Source of the DNA: Chromera velia | Taxonomy: Eukaryota; Sar; Chromeraceae | Direction of reading: 5' to 3' | Assembly: GCA_018398765.1 (NCBI GenBank) | Contig: JAHBMJ010004279.1 | Location: 58,670 to 81,969 of the forward strand | DNA: 23,300 nt | The notes under the pieces: model-generated | The model's database searches: none | The model's input: only the letters and a program-made list of their open reading frames with translations | What the model was told of the DNA's origin: nothing | Position numbers and translations under genes: made by a program | Shown: positions 1-10,900 of the stretch, piece by piece | Layout of the letters: every line of letters starts with the position of its first letter | Numbering within the stretch: position 1 is the first letter of the stretch

Positions 1-588
1 ACGCCCAGAACGTTGTGTGAGTTAGTCACACTTTCAAAACAAAAAAACTCCAGCTGGTACAATTCACAAGAAAGCGACATGGTCCGAGTGGTGACTCGAT
101 GGATCGCTGATTACTAGTCAGTGCCGCAGTGCATAGCTCATTCAAGTTATTATTTAGAGAACTGGTTCATTAAGTATTTTTGTTAACCTTCGGGTCTAGC
201 TTCAAGTACTGTTTGTATGATGATAATTATTCAAGTTTTCTTGTTTAAAAAGTTTAATTAAACTTTAATATCAAAATTACGAGCAAAATTAGTATTAAAC
301 ACTCTACTAAACACTTTGAACATGAATTCTGAATTTATTGAATTTTGTTTTTTCGCAGGACGCGTGCAGGGCCTAGTAGGGCCTAGATATAGTAAATCAA
401 CAAGAATTCAATTAAATGAATACTTAACCCAACTCAACGTTATTAAAAAAGAACGAAATTCAACGAATCTCAAAGTTGAGTCATGAATATAAAGAATTAC
501 ATAAAGAAAGGTTGTTTTTATATTTAGTTCTCACTATTACATATTTTAAAATCATGGCAGCCTTAATCAGTTACAAAAGAATTGGCAA
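1..588. other. AT-rich intergenic spacer
   Basis: No supportable gene. The stretch is rich in A and T, with short poly-A/poly-T and TTAA-type words, and differs sharply from the GC-richer coding DNA that begins at the stop codon of the minus gene at 589. A small GGGCCTAG direct repeat lies near 369-386. It probably holds the 3' flank (UTR and terminator) of that minus gene. No tRNA or repeat-element ends were recognised. Confidence 0.5.
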
Positions 589-3500
589 TTATCCATGGCG
601 CTCTTTGAAAAGTGCTTGCAGCTGCCGTGCCTCTGCAAATGCTGGGATCTGGAGTTTGTCTTCCAACTCCTCTTGCCAGCATGGAACGTTGTTTTGGTGC
701 AACTGGAAGAAGTCCCTTGGCTGAGTCGGTTGGAACAATTTAGTCCGGCTCCTCTTCGACTTCTTCATTGCACGTCTGAGAATTTCACTTGCCTTATCTC
801 TTCGTACGCGGCCGAGAGAAACTGCTCCCATCCGAGGAGCGGCCGTGGGTGTTGGCGGGGGGTCGGGAAGGCCGAACAGGAATCCGGGGCCTTCCAGACC
901 TCCAACTTCCGCCTTCTCAGGAGGGCGCCAGTCTCCCACATCTTGACCACCGCCTTGTTGGCTCAGGACTGCTTTCATAAAGGCGCCATCGCCTCCCTTC
1001 TCTTCCCCTTCAGTTGAGACTGACACCGACCCCCTGGCCTGTCGATCTTTCGCAAGCAAGGCACGAATCCTCTCCCCCATTGGGAGAAGATGGGGGTCTG
1101 CGTACCTTTTTCTTTGACTTAGCGGTTTCAACGAATCCGGAAGGAACGCGTCCTCCTCCTGCAAGTGCGAAGATTCAAAACCTTCTTTAACTTTCAAACT
1201 CATCAATCTCACCAGACGCAGCTCACTCCCCAGCTGTCTGTCCTGAAACATCTGTGAAGACCAGTCGCCCATCACTCTCGACGTTCGAGTCAATCTTCGG
1301 AGTTCGGCAGATTCCCAATGGGGGGGGCCTTTTTGTAGAAACGATAAATTCGGGTTCAGGTGGTCACTCAGTGGGGAGAGAGGACTACCAGCTGACGAGT
1401 TGCCTGAGGAGGAAGTGTTCGGTCTATCTACATTCGCAGAGGCTTCTTTTGCTGCTGCGATCACGTCTGCGAAGTTGAGCTTGCCGCCCTCTTTTGCGAA
1501 AAAGACGGAGGAGGAACCCTGAGGCAAGGCAGGGATGGCGGAGGTGGGAGAGAGGGACAAAGGGTCCCCATGAAGGAGGACCGAAGGGTCCCCACTCCCC
1601 CTCTGAGGCTCCAGGGCTGGGGACCTCACACTCGTGTGGGGGCGCATTCTTTGACTCCGGGGGCTTTGGCCCGAAGCATCGGGCCCCGGCATGCCCCTCG
1701 ACATGGACCCAGACGAGGCCCCGTCCCTGTCCCTGTCCCTCCTTCCCGTCAAATCTCCTCCGGTGTACATGAGGGGAGTAGCGGCACGTAGTCCTGCATT
1801 GGGTCTGGTTTGGGAGCAGGAGGATGGGATGGGAGAGGGGTAGGGAGGTCTGTGTTCTGTTTGGAGGAATGCCAATTCGGAGAGAGGGGGGTCATCTGGA
1901 AAGACGGGGTCTAGACCGACTGAGGGCCCCTCAGCCCGTGACAGACGGGGAAATCGACACATCACTCGCCAGTGGACATATAGGAGGGAACGGGCTACCT
2001 GCAGATAAAAACAGGGACGGGATGGACGTTCAGCACGTGGGGCGCGTTTGCTGTTTAAAACGACAGAATGCAAAGACGCCATAATGCTCAGAAAGAGCAA
2101 CGGAATATCACTGAGCGATTCAACAACACATAAGCTACCACCAGCTTTGTCTTTCTTTCCCCCGGGCAGAGAGAGAAGGGCAGTCCACTCCACATCTTCT
2201 TTCTGTGTGTGAGAGGTATCGAGGAAGAAGAGCATCCCATCGTTTTCCCCCCACTGAGTGTCACTTACACACATCTGTGCAGAATAGCGCATATATATGG
2301 CACACACACACACACGAATATGCAAGCCGACCTTATCTGAGATGCTCTCAATGGTGTCTCCGTCTGTTGCGTGGGGCGCAAAATTTTTCTTCAGCACTGG
2401 ATGGTGGATGCTGGAGAGGAAAGTCATGAGGGGAGGCTGGGCGGGATAGCCTGCATGAATGGAGCAGGAGATGAAAGAGAGATCAGGCACGGCAAAAAGA
2501 AACAAGGCAATGATATGACTTGACGACAAGAAAGCAATGCAAAACTCCGGCACATGCACGAAAATGGAAGAAGGTGTGGGAGGCCTCATGCAGCTGAACT
2601 CGAGCAAAAGTTGACGAAGGCACATAGAGGAAGTTTACACGTTGACCAAGAGAGTGACTGATTGACTGACTGACTGACTGACTGACTGACCTGTAGGCAC
2701 GTCGATTCTTGCGAAGAACTCCGAATGGGCCAAGAGGTACTTGGTGTCGTTCTTGATGAAGGCGGTGTAGGTGGACAGGTGGGGGGAGGCTGCAAGGGAT
2801 CGGTGCCGAGAGTCTATCAATAAGATAGAATAGATATTGTGGCCAAGTGACCCCCCCCCGTCCACTCCACTTCCCTCCCTGTCAACCAGGGGGGAAAGAT
2901 GAAGGCGTTCCAAGAAGTCGGCGGGAAGGAGAAGAAAACAGAAGGAAGGACGGGAACAACGACCAGTGAGGGGCGGGGAGTAGGCAAGAGCGCAAGAGAG
3001 AAGAGTGGGACAGTCACGAAAATTCATCACAGCTGGGAGGGGATCTGATGAAAGAATATCAAGCAACGAACGAACGAAGGAAGGAAGGAAGGAAGGAAGG
3101 AAGGAAGGGTGAATGTGCTTGGTTGGTGGTGTCGATTGACTGACTGAATCCGAGAAGATATGAACAGTGGCCTTTCGGGGCCACACCCAAACAGACGGAT
3201 AACTTTCGTTTCTTTTTCTCTTCTTCCGCTTCTTTGTCTTCTTTCCCTTCTGAAGCGTCATTTTCTTCTGCAACTTTCTCTTCGCTTTCTGCTTTCGAGT
3301 CTCCTCTTTCAGTTTCAGGACTGGCTCCCTCCTTCACCCCTTCAGCTTCTGTCACGATGTCCTCCTTCTGCTTCGATTCTCCCCCATCCCCCCCCTCTGC
3401 CTGCCCACTAGTAGACTTCTGGCCAGACTCAGTGAGAAGATCTCCAGACTCGGGGGTCGCCCTTTCTGTCCCTATCCCTCCTTCTCCCGCTCCCTCGCCC

Positions 3501-4531
3501 TCAGTCTGAGTCAGTTCCTGAGAGGGGAACGTATTCTCCCCTCTGCTGCTGCTGCTGCTGTGCTGGTCTGACCCTCTTGACTCCTCTTTTCGCCTGTCTG
3601 AATCAGAACCTTCCTCCTCCACGCTTTCTACAGTTGCAGCTGCATGCTCAGGCTCCCCCAGGTCCCCCCCCTCCTTTTCTTCTGCTCCCTGCGATTCCCC
3701 CCCGTGTCCGTGTTGTTCCTTCGGGGTCTCCTCTGACGAGGTCTGGGCCTCCGTTCGTTGCTTTCCCCTCCCAATCCCTCTCCTTCCTTTCTTTTCCTCT
3801 TTGTCCTTGCCTTGTCCTCCCTTTGGTTTCTTCAAAAAGGACTCCAGAACAGGGGGAGGGGGAGGGACCCAAGAAGGGTCAATCGCCTCCACGACTCGAA
3901 TCCCTCTGCGCCCGCTCAAATGAGTACATGCACAGAAAAAGAGAGCGACAGATATAGTGCATGTCTATTGGTAGATGTGCATTCGTGCATTCAGTTGAGT
4001 GACAAGGCACATGGGCAGACCGGCTGACATGTGTATGTTATATCACGCGAAAGTGAGTATATAAGAATGCATGCAAACCGAAGATGGACGATGAAGCGGG
4101 GAGGTTCGCAGCGGCAGGAAGGAAACTGCATGCACAAATAACCAAATGGTGAGGCAGTCCCGTGGCAGGAAGGAAACTGCATGCACAAATAACCAAATGG
4201 TGAGGCAGTCCCGTGGCAGGAAGGAAACTGCATGCACAAATAACCAAATGGTGAGGCAGTCCCGTGGCAATTCACTTGACGCATGCCGTTCCCAGCGTGC
4301 AGATGAAGGGAAGTCAGTCAAACATGAGAACAAGAAGAAAAGAGACAGGTACATGACCAATATATACAAAACCACCGCTCCTCTTCATACAAAGCTCAGT
4401 ACGTGAGGTAACCTGCATGGCTGGTAGACTCACTGTTTGGGCCATTTGTTGACGATCAGATTCCTGATCTCCTCGACCCAGGCAGGGAAGGTGGAGGAGT
4501 TGGGCGCAGCACCGCCACCTGTCTCCGTCAT
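589..4531 (-). CDS. Unrecognised 5-exon protein with acidic and Ser/Pro-rich regions (about 828 aa)
   Basis: Proposed exons (minus): 4531-4434, 3905-3145, 2789-2691, 2450-2332, 1998-589; the sum is 829 codons including the stop. Exon 1 starts at a true ATG and reads MTETGGGAAPNSSTF; it ends at a GTGAGT donor. Exon 2 could begin at 3914 instead of 3905 without changing phase. An apparent start at 3919 is TTG, so it is unlikely to be the real start. Donors are GTGAGT, GTCAGT, GTCAGT, GTCGGC; three acceptors end in GCAG. Residues about 33-280 are low-complexity, rich in Glu, Lys, Gly and Ser, ending in KKKRK. Residues about 280-390 form a compact segment (SPHLSTYTAF, LLAHSEFFARIDVP, SSIHHPVLKKNF, SLLYVHWRVMCRF). 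The rest is Pro/Ser/Gly-rich with a charged C-terminus (RRAMKKSKRSRTK, FQLHQNNVP). No catalytic motif, signal peptide or membrane span was seen. I do not recognise the family. Gene confidence is good; the exon 2/3 joint is the least certain. Confidence 0.7.
2656..2690 (-). repeat. (CAGT)n microsatellite at a splice donor
   Basis: On the minus strand this reads GTCAGTCAGTCAGTC and starts exactly at the donor of the exon ending at 2691 (CCTACAG|GTCAGT). The same tetranucleotide occurs at a donor of the plus gene at 7531. Confidence 0.85.
3067..3108 (+). repeat. (GGAA)n microsatellite in intron 2 of the minus gene
   Basis: GAAC units grade into about eight GGAA/GAAG units. On the sense (minus) strand of the host gene this is a TTCC pyrimidine array. 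Confidence 0.85.
4113..4269. repeat. 51-bp tandem repeat, three copies
   Basis: Three near-identical 51-bp units start at 4113, 4164 and 4215, with four bases of a fourth. Each unit contains GGCAGGAAGGAAACTGCATG and one TGCATGCA palindrome. The array lies in the first intron (4433-3906) of the minus gene. As 51 is a multiple of three, long open frames appear on both strands, but they only mirror the repeat and are not called as genes. Confidence 0.9.
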
Positions 4532-5284
4532 TCTTTTTCTTTCTTGCTTTTGCTGTTCTTAAACTCAGTTGTCCGCTTAACGCACACCCACACGGCGACA
4601 GCAACGCCCCAGGACTTCACCGACCACGCTCTATCATGTTTTCTGCATACGGATTCACCATGCAGGACACGGAGTCTATACAGAGATCGGAATGAATGAA
4701 TCGAAATAGCATGTATATTAATATGAGTTTTGTTATATTAATACGTACGCGTATGCACGTATCGGATTATTGCATGTATAGTACACGCGGCCACATTTAA
4801 TTAGTTTGCGCTTTTTACGAAAGGAGCCGATTGGATGAGGACATGGACTGACGCAGAAAAAAAAATGCCCCATGCAGCCCTGAAAAGGCTATAGCATGCG
4901 GTCAGACTGCCTTTTCTGACTGCGTGAGTCGTTAATTGACCAAAACCTCTACTTAATCACGCAACGTCCCCAACCGGCTCCATCACTCTCTGCATGCATG
5001 CACGAATTCAGCGCTGCACCGATACACCGCGGCCGCGGCAAAAGACCCTAGCTGTGAAGAAATTCTCTTGGAGATTCTTCTGACCTTGATGGGGCTTGAT
5101 TGAACTGCTCTCAGTGATTTTGTGCCGACTTAGACTGCGCAGAGAGGAATGCCTCATCTCTATCAAATGTTGTACCTCAACAGCAGCTTGTTCGTTCGAA
5201 CATCCGCAGCAGCATATATAAGACAAGGAGAACCCACCCATCACCTGAAACCTTGTACACACATATCGATATATCGATTTCGTC
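4532..5284. promoter_or_regulatory. Head-to-head intergenic region of two divergent genes
   Basis: This stretch of about 750 bp lies between the ATG of the minus gene (4531) and the ATG of the plus gene (5285). It includes an AT-rich core (about 4680-4800), a TGCATGCATGC run near 4991 and no convincing ORF. It must contain at least the plus-gene promoter and probably both. Promoter function is inferred from position. Confidence 0.45.
5215..5222 (+). promoter_or_regulatory. TATA-like box of the IQ/ankyrin gene
   Basis: TATATAAG lies 63 bases before the ATG at 5285, a spacing that would leave a short 5' UTR. No transcript data; the call rests on motif and distance alone. Confidence 0.35.
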
Positions 5285-8200
5285 ATGACCACGTCTGCGA
5301 GTGCGGCACGACGTGTGTCCATTTCCGTCGGCCCACTGGAGCCAGGGGATTCGGGTGCCAATCGGCGGCAGTCAACGATGTTGAATGCTCCGACCGAGCT
5401 CAGCAATCAGCGCTCGTCAATCCTTCGACGGGCGTCCACTGCTCGATCAGTCGCGTCCAAAAAGTCCGTCCGCCTGGGTCTCACGGTGTCTCTTTTCAGT
5501 GCAAAGCTTCAGCGGAGTGTTCTGCAGCAGTCACAAAGTCTCCGCGCCGGCAGCAGATCCGAATTCAGGCGTCAGCCTTCAAAGAATCCCATGGATCTTT
5601 ACACCGGTCTTTTCGAAAGGAAGAAGAAAACCCTGGCAGACCTGGCGGGCAGCGATGCCTCCCCGGCACGGAGGGGGGAACACGCTGTGTTTCTGAAGTC
5701 ACCTCTCCAGGATCTGATTGGTCAGCCGTCAAACTCACAGCAGCGAGATGCGTGCACATCAGAATCCCAGTGACCGAAATTCAGAGAAGTATGCGAAAAA
5801 AAAAAAATGACTGACCTTCAAACGCACCGTCCACCCATGCAGCCGCAGCACTGTCAAATAGAAAAATCGTCACGTGATACACTCCTGCTGCTTTGCATCC
5901 GCGTATCTGCTGGACTGCTGGATAGTCTCTTCCGATCCACAATCCCGCCATCACACACACCCTCTGCTTTGTATCCACAATCCCGTCCTTTCCAATCGCC
6001 TTGTGTCTGCCTGACGATGCCCTGTGCGCGTGCCTGATTGTCTTGCAGGAGCCAGCGACAACATCAAAAGTCGCATTGCCAAGCTGATTGACGAGATGGC
6101 AAAGGGGGAGCAGGAGAAGGAAAACGAAGCCGCCGGAAAGCGAAACAGCAGGGAGGACGCACTCCATCACTCCCATGCAGGCAGGACAGTTACCGGCACG
6201 GCCGCACCCTCAACAGTGAGGTCGGCCGGGGACGTGCCGGAGGAGCGACCGACGTCCCCTCCCAAAAATCCATTCGATAATTCGGACCTCACAGGTTTGT
6301 AACTGCATCGTATCGACTTCCTCTTCATCACGCTGTAAATGGAATAAATTCGCTTTAATCCTTCGTGACCTTTTTTGACGACGCTGGCTCAACGCCGTTC
6401 TGTGCGTTCTGTCCCGGTCTCTGCTCTTTGCCTCTATGACCATTTCTTCCATCTGTCTGTTCGAGTCTCTGCTTGTCAGGTCGGTACTGTCCATAGGCCC
6501 CCGATTGATTGATTCAATTGATTTTCCTTCCTTCAAGTGAATTTATTTTTCTCTGCATGTGTCCGCAGAAAACGATGCCTTGGAGCTCCTTTCCTTTTTT
6601 CGGCAGGGCGCGACATCGAAAGACGACAAAACTGGAATGACCAAATTGAATCTCAGGAAAAATACCAAAAAAATGGAGGCAGCGCTGCGAAAATGGGGAG
6701 CGGCGAACCCCCAACCCCAGCAAACCAATCCAATCTTTCAGGCCCAGCAGCCCTCCCAACAGAATTTCTTTCAGGGACCCGACATCTCCCTGCCCCCGTC
6801 CCCAGCTCCTCAAGCACCGTCCCCCATCAAAAAAGCAGCCAGCGCTACCACGTTGAATGCTTCCTTCAGAAGCCAGGCCACAAATGCCCTCGGGATGACC
6901 GGCGCAACGCTCGGAAAGGGAGCCTCCAGACTACAGCAGATGCTCAGCGAAACGCGAACGGACGGAGTGTCGGACTTTGACATGCAGAAGACACTGACTA
7001 ACAAATCGGCCACGAGAGTTAACTTCAACAACACAATGCGCAGTCAGTCACTGGGTGAATGAGTCAAACATTGAGAAAGGAGCTGGGTACAGCGGAAAAG
7101 AAAACGGAAAGACAAAACTGCAGCGTCCGGCTTTATGCAGGAGAGAGGACGGGCTGTGCCGAGAAATGTGCGGCCAAGAGGGGCTAGGACCAAGGCACGT
7201 GCATGTAAATGGGTTGTAATGGACTGACTGAGTGAGATATGGATTGATGGGCTAATGCGTGCATGCAGGTACGGCCACGACGAAAAGAGGGGGAGGAAGA
7301 GGAAGCGCTGACAAAGAGAGGGAGAGGGAGGGGGACGGAGATGCTGCTGGGGGGATTCAGGATGTTGACTGGCTGGATGTGTCGGGCAAAACTGCTTTCC
7401 GGGGCCTCCACCACAGACTGAGAAAAGAATTCATCCACCTGTCCTCTCCCGAGCTGAACGTTCTCTTTCGAAAAAAAGAAAAAGGGCCGAACGCTTCCGC
7501 GGGAGCTGGCAACAAGATGCAAGCCTACCTGTCAGTCAGTCAGTCAGTCAGTCAGTCAGTCAGTCAGTCAGTCAGTCACTCAGTCACTCAGTCACTCAGT
7601 CACTCAGTCACTCAGTCACTCAGTCACTCAGTCAGTCAGTCAGTCAGTCAGTCACTCAGTCAGTGAGTCAGTGAGTGAGTGAGTGAGTGAGTGAGGCCGT
7701 CAGAAACAAGAGGCTCCATGGTTCGGTCACTTACTCAGGCGATGCTTTTTTTCTTCCTTTTCTTCCCCGATTCCTGTTTTGTCCGGCAGTGGTTTGATGC
7801 TAGCAAGTTGGTTTGTAATTTTCCGCACGACTGTGTGTCATTTTTTTCGTTTCGATCACACAGATCTGTATACTGAGTGAGTGAGTGAGTGAGTGAGTGA
7901 GTGAGTCAGTGAGTGAGTGAGTGAGTGAGTGAGTGAATGAGTGAGTGAGTGAGTGAGTGAGTGAGTGACTAGATGACCTGGCAGTTCCTGCCTTCTTACT
8001 CGGTCTGTCTGTCTGTCTGCCTGCCTGCCTGCAGAGCCCTCGACAGCGACGAGGGAGGGGACGCTCTGGAGACTCTGGTCTGGGACGATCAACTGGAGAG
8101 GGCTTTCAGGGGTCGGTCGGGGTGTGATCTCTTTCTTTGTCTGTTTGCTTGTCTGCCTGTCTGTCTGCATACGTGTGTTTCTTTCCATCCCTGCCTTCTT

Positions 8201-9847
8201 CTCTCCTCTCTATTCGTTCCCGTCTGGTGGTGGTCTTTTGAGCTTCATCACCGTTGTTGTTTGTTTCGTTCTGCTTTTTTGCTTGGCTCTGCCTGTCATT
8301 TTTAACCTCTCGTCTGCGTGCACTCGTGCATGCCGACTTGCTCCTCGATTTCCTTTTTTTTTTTTTTATTTTGACTGAGGGTGAATTCTGAGGCGGATTC
8401 CACGCATTTTTGTTTGGCTTTGTGATCCCCGAGAAAAGAATGGGAGAGGGAGAGCGAGCTCATCCATGCAAAATTTTGCATGAATTAGCGGAAGGATAGG
8501 GATGCGCCTGCATACTTACTGGTTTTGCGTGTGTGCGTGTGCGTCCAGAAACGCGGCAATGGGCCACGCGTCTGCTGGCTGAACGGGTCGGCATGCGGGG
8601 GAGTGCAAATTGGAGTCGTGTGGCCCTGGCGAAGTTGATTGCCGACACCGCGCATCCGTTCAACTTGAAGAGGAAAGCGGCGGAGGATTCCGTCTTTCGA
8701 GAGGCTCTGCTGATGATGCAGGAGAAGGACAGACACCTGCTTGCTGAGAATATAGCCAGTGAGGCTGCAGCAGACGGTGAGTACGTGCGCTTATGCGAGC
8801 GTCATCCAAAAAGGAGCCTAGAATTTGCATGGTTGTCTGCCTGCCCGTTTGACGCAGCAGACGAAAGCCGAATGACAGAGAGGGCGGGCCGTTGTTTTTT
8901 GTGGACGCGCCAGTTTTGAATGTGTGTTTCTCGATTTTTTGCAGAAAATCAAGAGCTCACCGATTTCGTCGTGATTGGCAGGCCGAAAGAGCGTCGCGTA
9001 CATTCGGCCCGTCCTCAGAATAATGCAGCTGGAGGAGGTGCAGAGGGAGGAGCCAGGGCGAGTAAGAAGATTCACAGCAGCAGCAAGGGAGACGGGGACG
9101 GAGTAGGAGGGGATCCCATCGTAGCCATGGTCACGGCGTCCTCTGCCAACAAACGGGATGTACAGGTGTGTTATGGACCTTTCGAGTGGAAATGAAAGGA
9201 GCGCTTTGGGATTGAGGAGGAGCCTCAGATTGACAGAGTGGAGAGAAAACCCTTGTCTTTTTCGGTTTCTTTGGTTTCATAAAACTAGAGAAACTCGCAC
9301 AGCTATATCAGCTTTGTGTGTCAGTTCTTTGGTTCTGTCTCTTCATGCAGAAGCTCTCTTCTTGCTTGTCTCTGTTTGCACTCCCACTTGTTCATACAGG
9401 AATTTGTTCGTCGTCTTCCACTGGAAGACGTCCGCTTTGCTGAGAAAGTTCTGGCGGGTAAAATTTCAAAAGCCTTCTCGGAACAGATGAGGATGGCAGA
9501 ACAAGCAAGGAACGAGTATCTGTGTAATGCGACGGAATTGTTGAAGGCAACTGTTCAGGTCTGCAAATTGCTTCATTGATTCATTCAACTGGTTGACTTA
9601 CCGTACCTGCGTGTTTTGCGGTACTCGCTTGCAATCTGATCTGCCGTTTTCTATTTCTTCTTTTCGGACTTTTACTTTCCTGTTGTTCTCCGACATTCTT
9701 CATACTTTCTGCTAGCCTTTTTCCTCCTCTCATTCTTCCTGTTGCCTGTATATCGTTTTGTTTCAGTTCGTGTCTCTTGTCTCTCCCGTTTTGCTCTCTC
9801 CCTCTCCCCTTCCCTATCCCTTTCTGGCTTTGTGTGTTTGTGTGTAT

Positions 9848-9884
<37 letters not shown>

Positions 9885-10805
9885 CACGTGTGTGAGGGAG
9901 AGCATGCGGTCGTGAATCTGCACGCTCCAATGCATTCACTCACTCCCTGACTCACTCACTCACTTTGATTGCCGCAGATCTCAAGCGAGAAGTCCCCTCA
10001 TTTTCTGGTCCCCAAAATGGAAAAGGAGCTGAAACAAAAGAGGACCTACATCAAGAGACTTGCGACTGTCAGTCAGAAAGTCTAGTCGCACGTGCACAAG
10101 CAGAAAAACAGACGTACCTTTTTATTTCTTCACAGAAGTTCAAGCCTGTGTAGTGTGTAACGCTTCAAACAGATGGTATGTTTCTTTTCCTCCTGTCCTG
10201 CTTCTTTCCGCTTAATTGTCTTCTTCTGTTCCCCATCTCGCCGTTATTCTTTCTTGGATCAGTTTTCCTAATGTCGAGGGTCGCCGGTTGCTGTGCTCAG
10301 AGACTCAGAAGATGCGCCTCCAAATGCCTTTATGAGCATGTGGGTTTTTTTGCAGTATCTGCGTGCGCGTGTGACGAACACGATGACAAAGTTTGAGTAC
10401 ACACCGGAGACAGAGCCGATGTTCATGAAGCCTCTGAATCTGAAGATCCCAGACGTCCACCTGCACAGAAAAAGAACAACGGGGGGACCTCACAGCGTTT
10501 TCTATCTGCTCAATGGACCCTCGAGGGTGAGCATCAGCACAGATCCATCTGTCTATACATCACCCAGTGAACAGAATGGATGTATCGATTGGGTCTCATC
10601 AAAACGAATTCTCGCACCATCTGTCTAATCTATAAAGCAGTACGTAAAAAGAGTAAGTCAGGCTTCTGTTAACACACAGATCCAGGCCTATTCCACACAC
10701 AAAAGACCTAGCTTCCAATTCCTCCATTCTGCAATCTTTTGCTTAAGGAGAGCGTTGGTCTCCCCATTGCGTGATATCTCTTCTCCTGGTGGCTCTCTGC
10801 GCCTT

Positions 10806-10850
<45 letters not shown>

Positions 10851-10869
10851 CTCTGTCTTTCTGTCTGTG

Positions 10870-10900
<31 letters not shown>

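Noticed and set aside
1494-2084. Plus-strand ORFs opposite the last exon of the minus gene
   Set aside because: Shadows of the minus coding frame; no splice borders or start context.
3919-3919. Start codon for the minus gene at 3919
   Set aside because: The codon is TTG in a frame open upstream; an ATG exon at 4531-4434 joins in phase to this exon at 3905 or 3914.
4113-4269. CRISPR-like array
   Set aside because: Units are contiguous 51-bp tandem copies without variable spacers, in eukaryote-type DNA.
3991-4406. Repeat protein ORFs on both strands over the 51-bp units
   Set aside because: Open only because the period is a multiple of three; the array lies in an intron and both strands are equally open.
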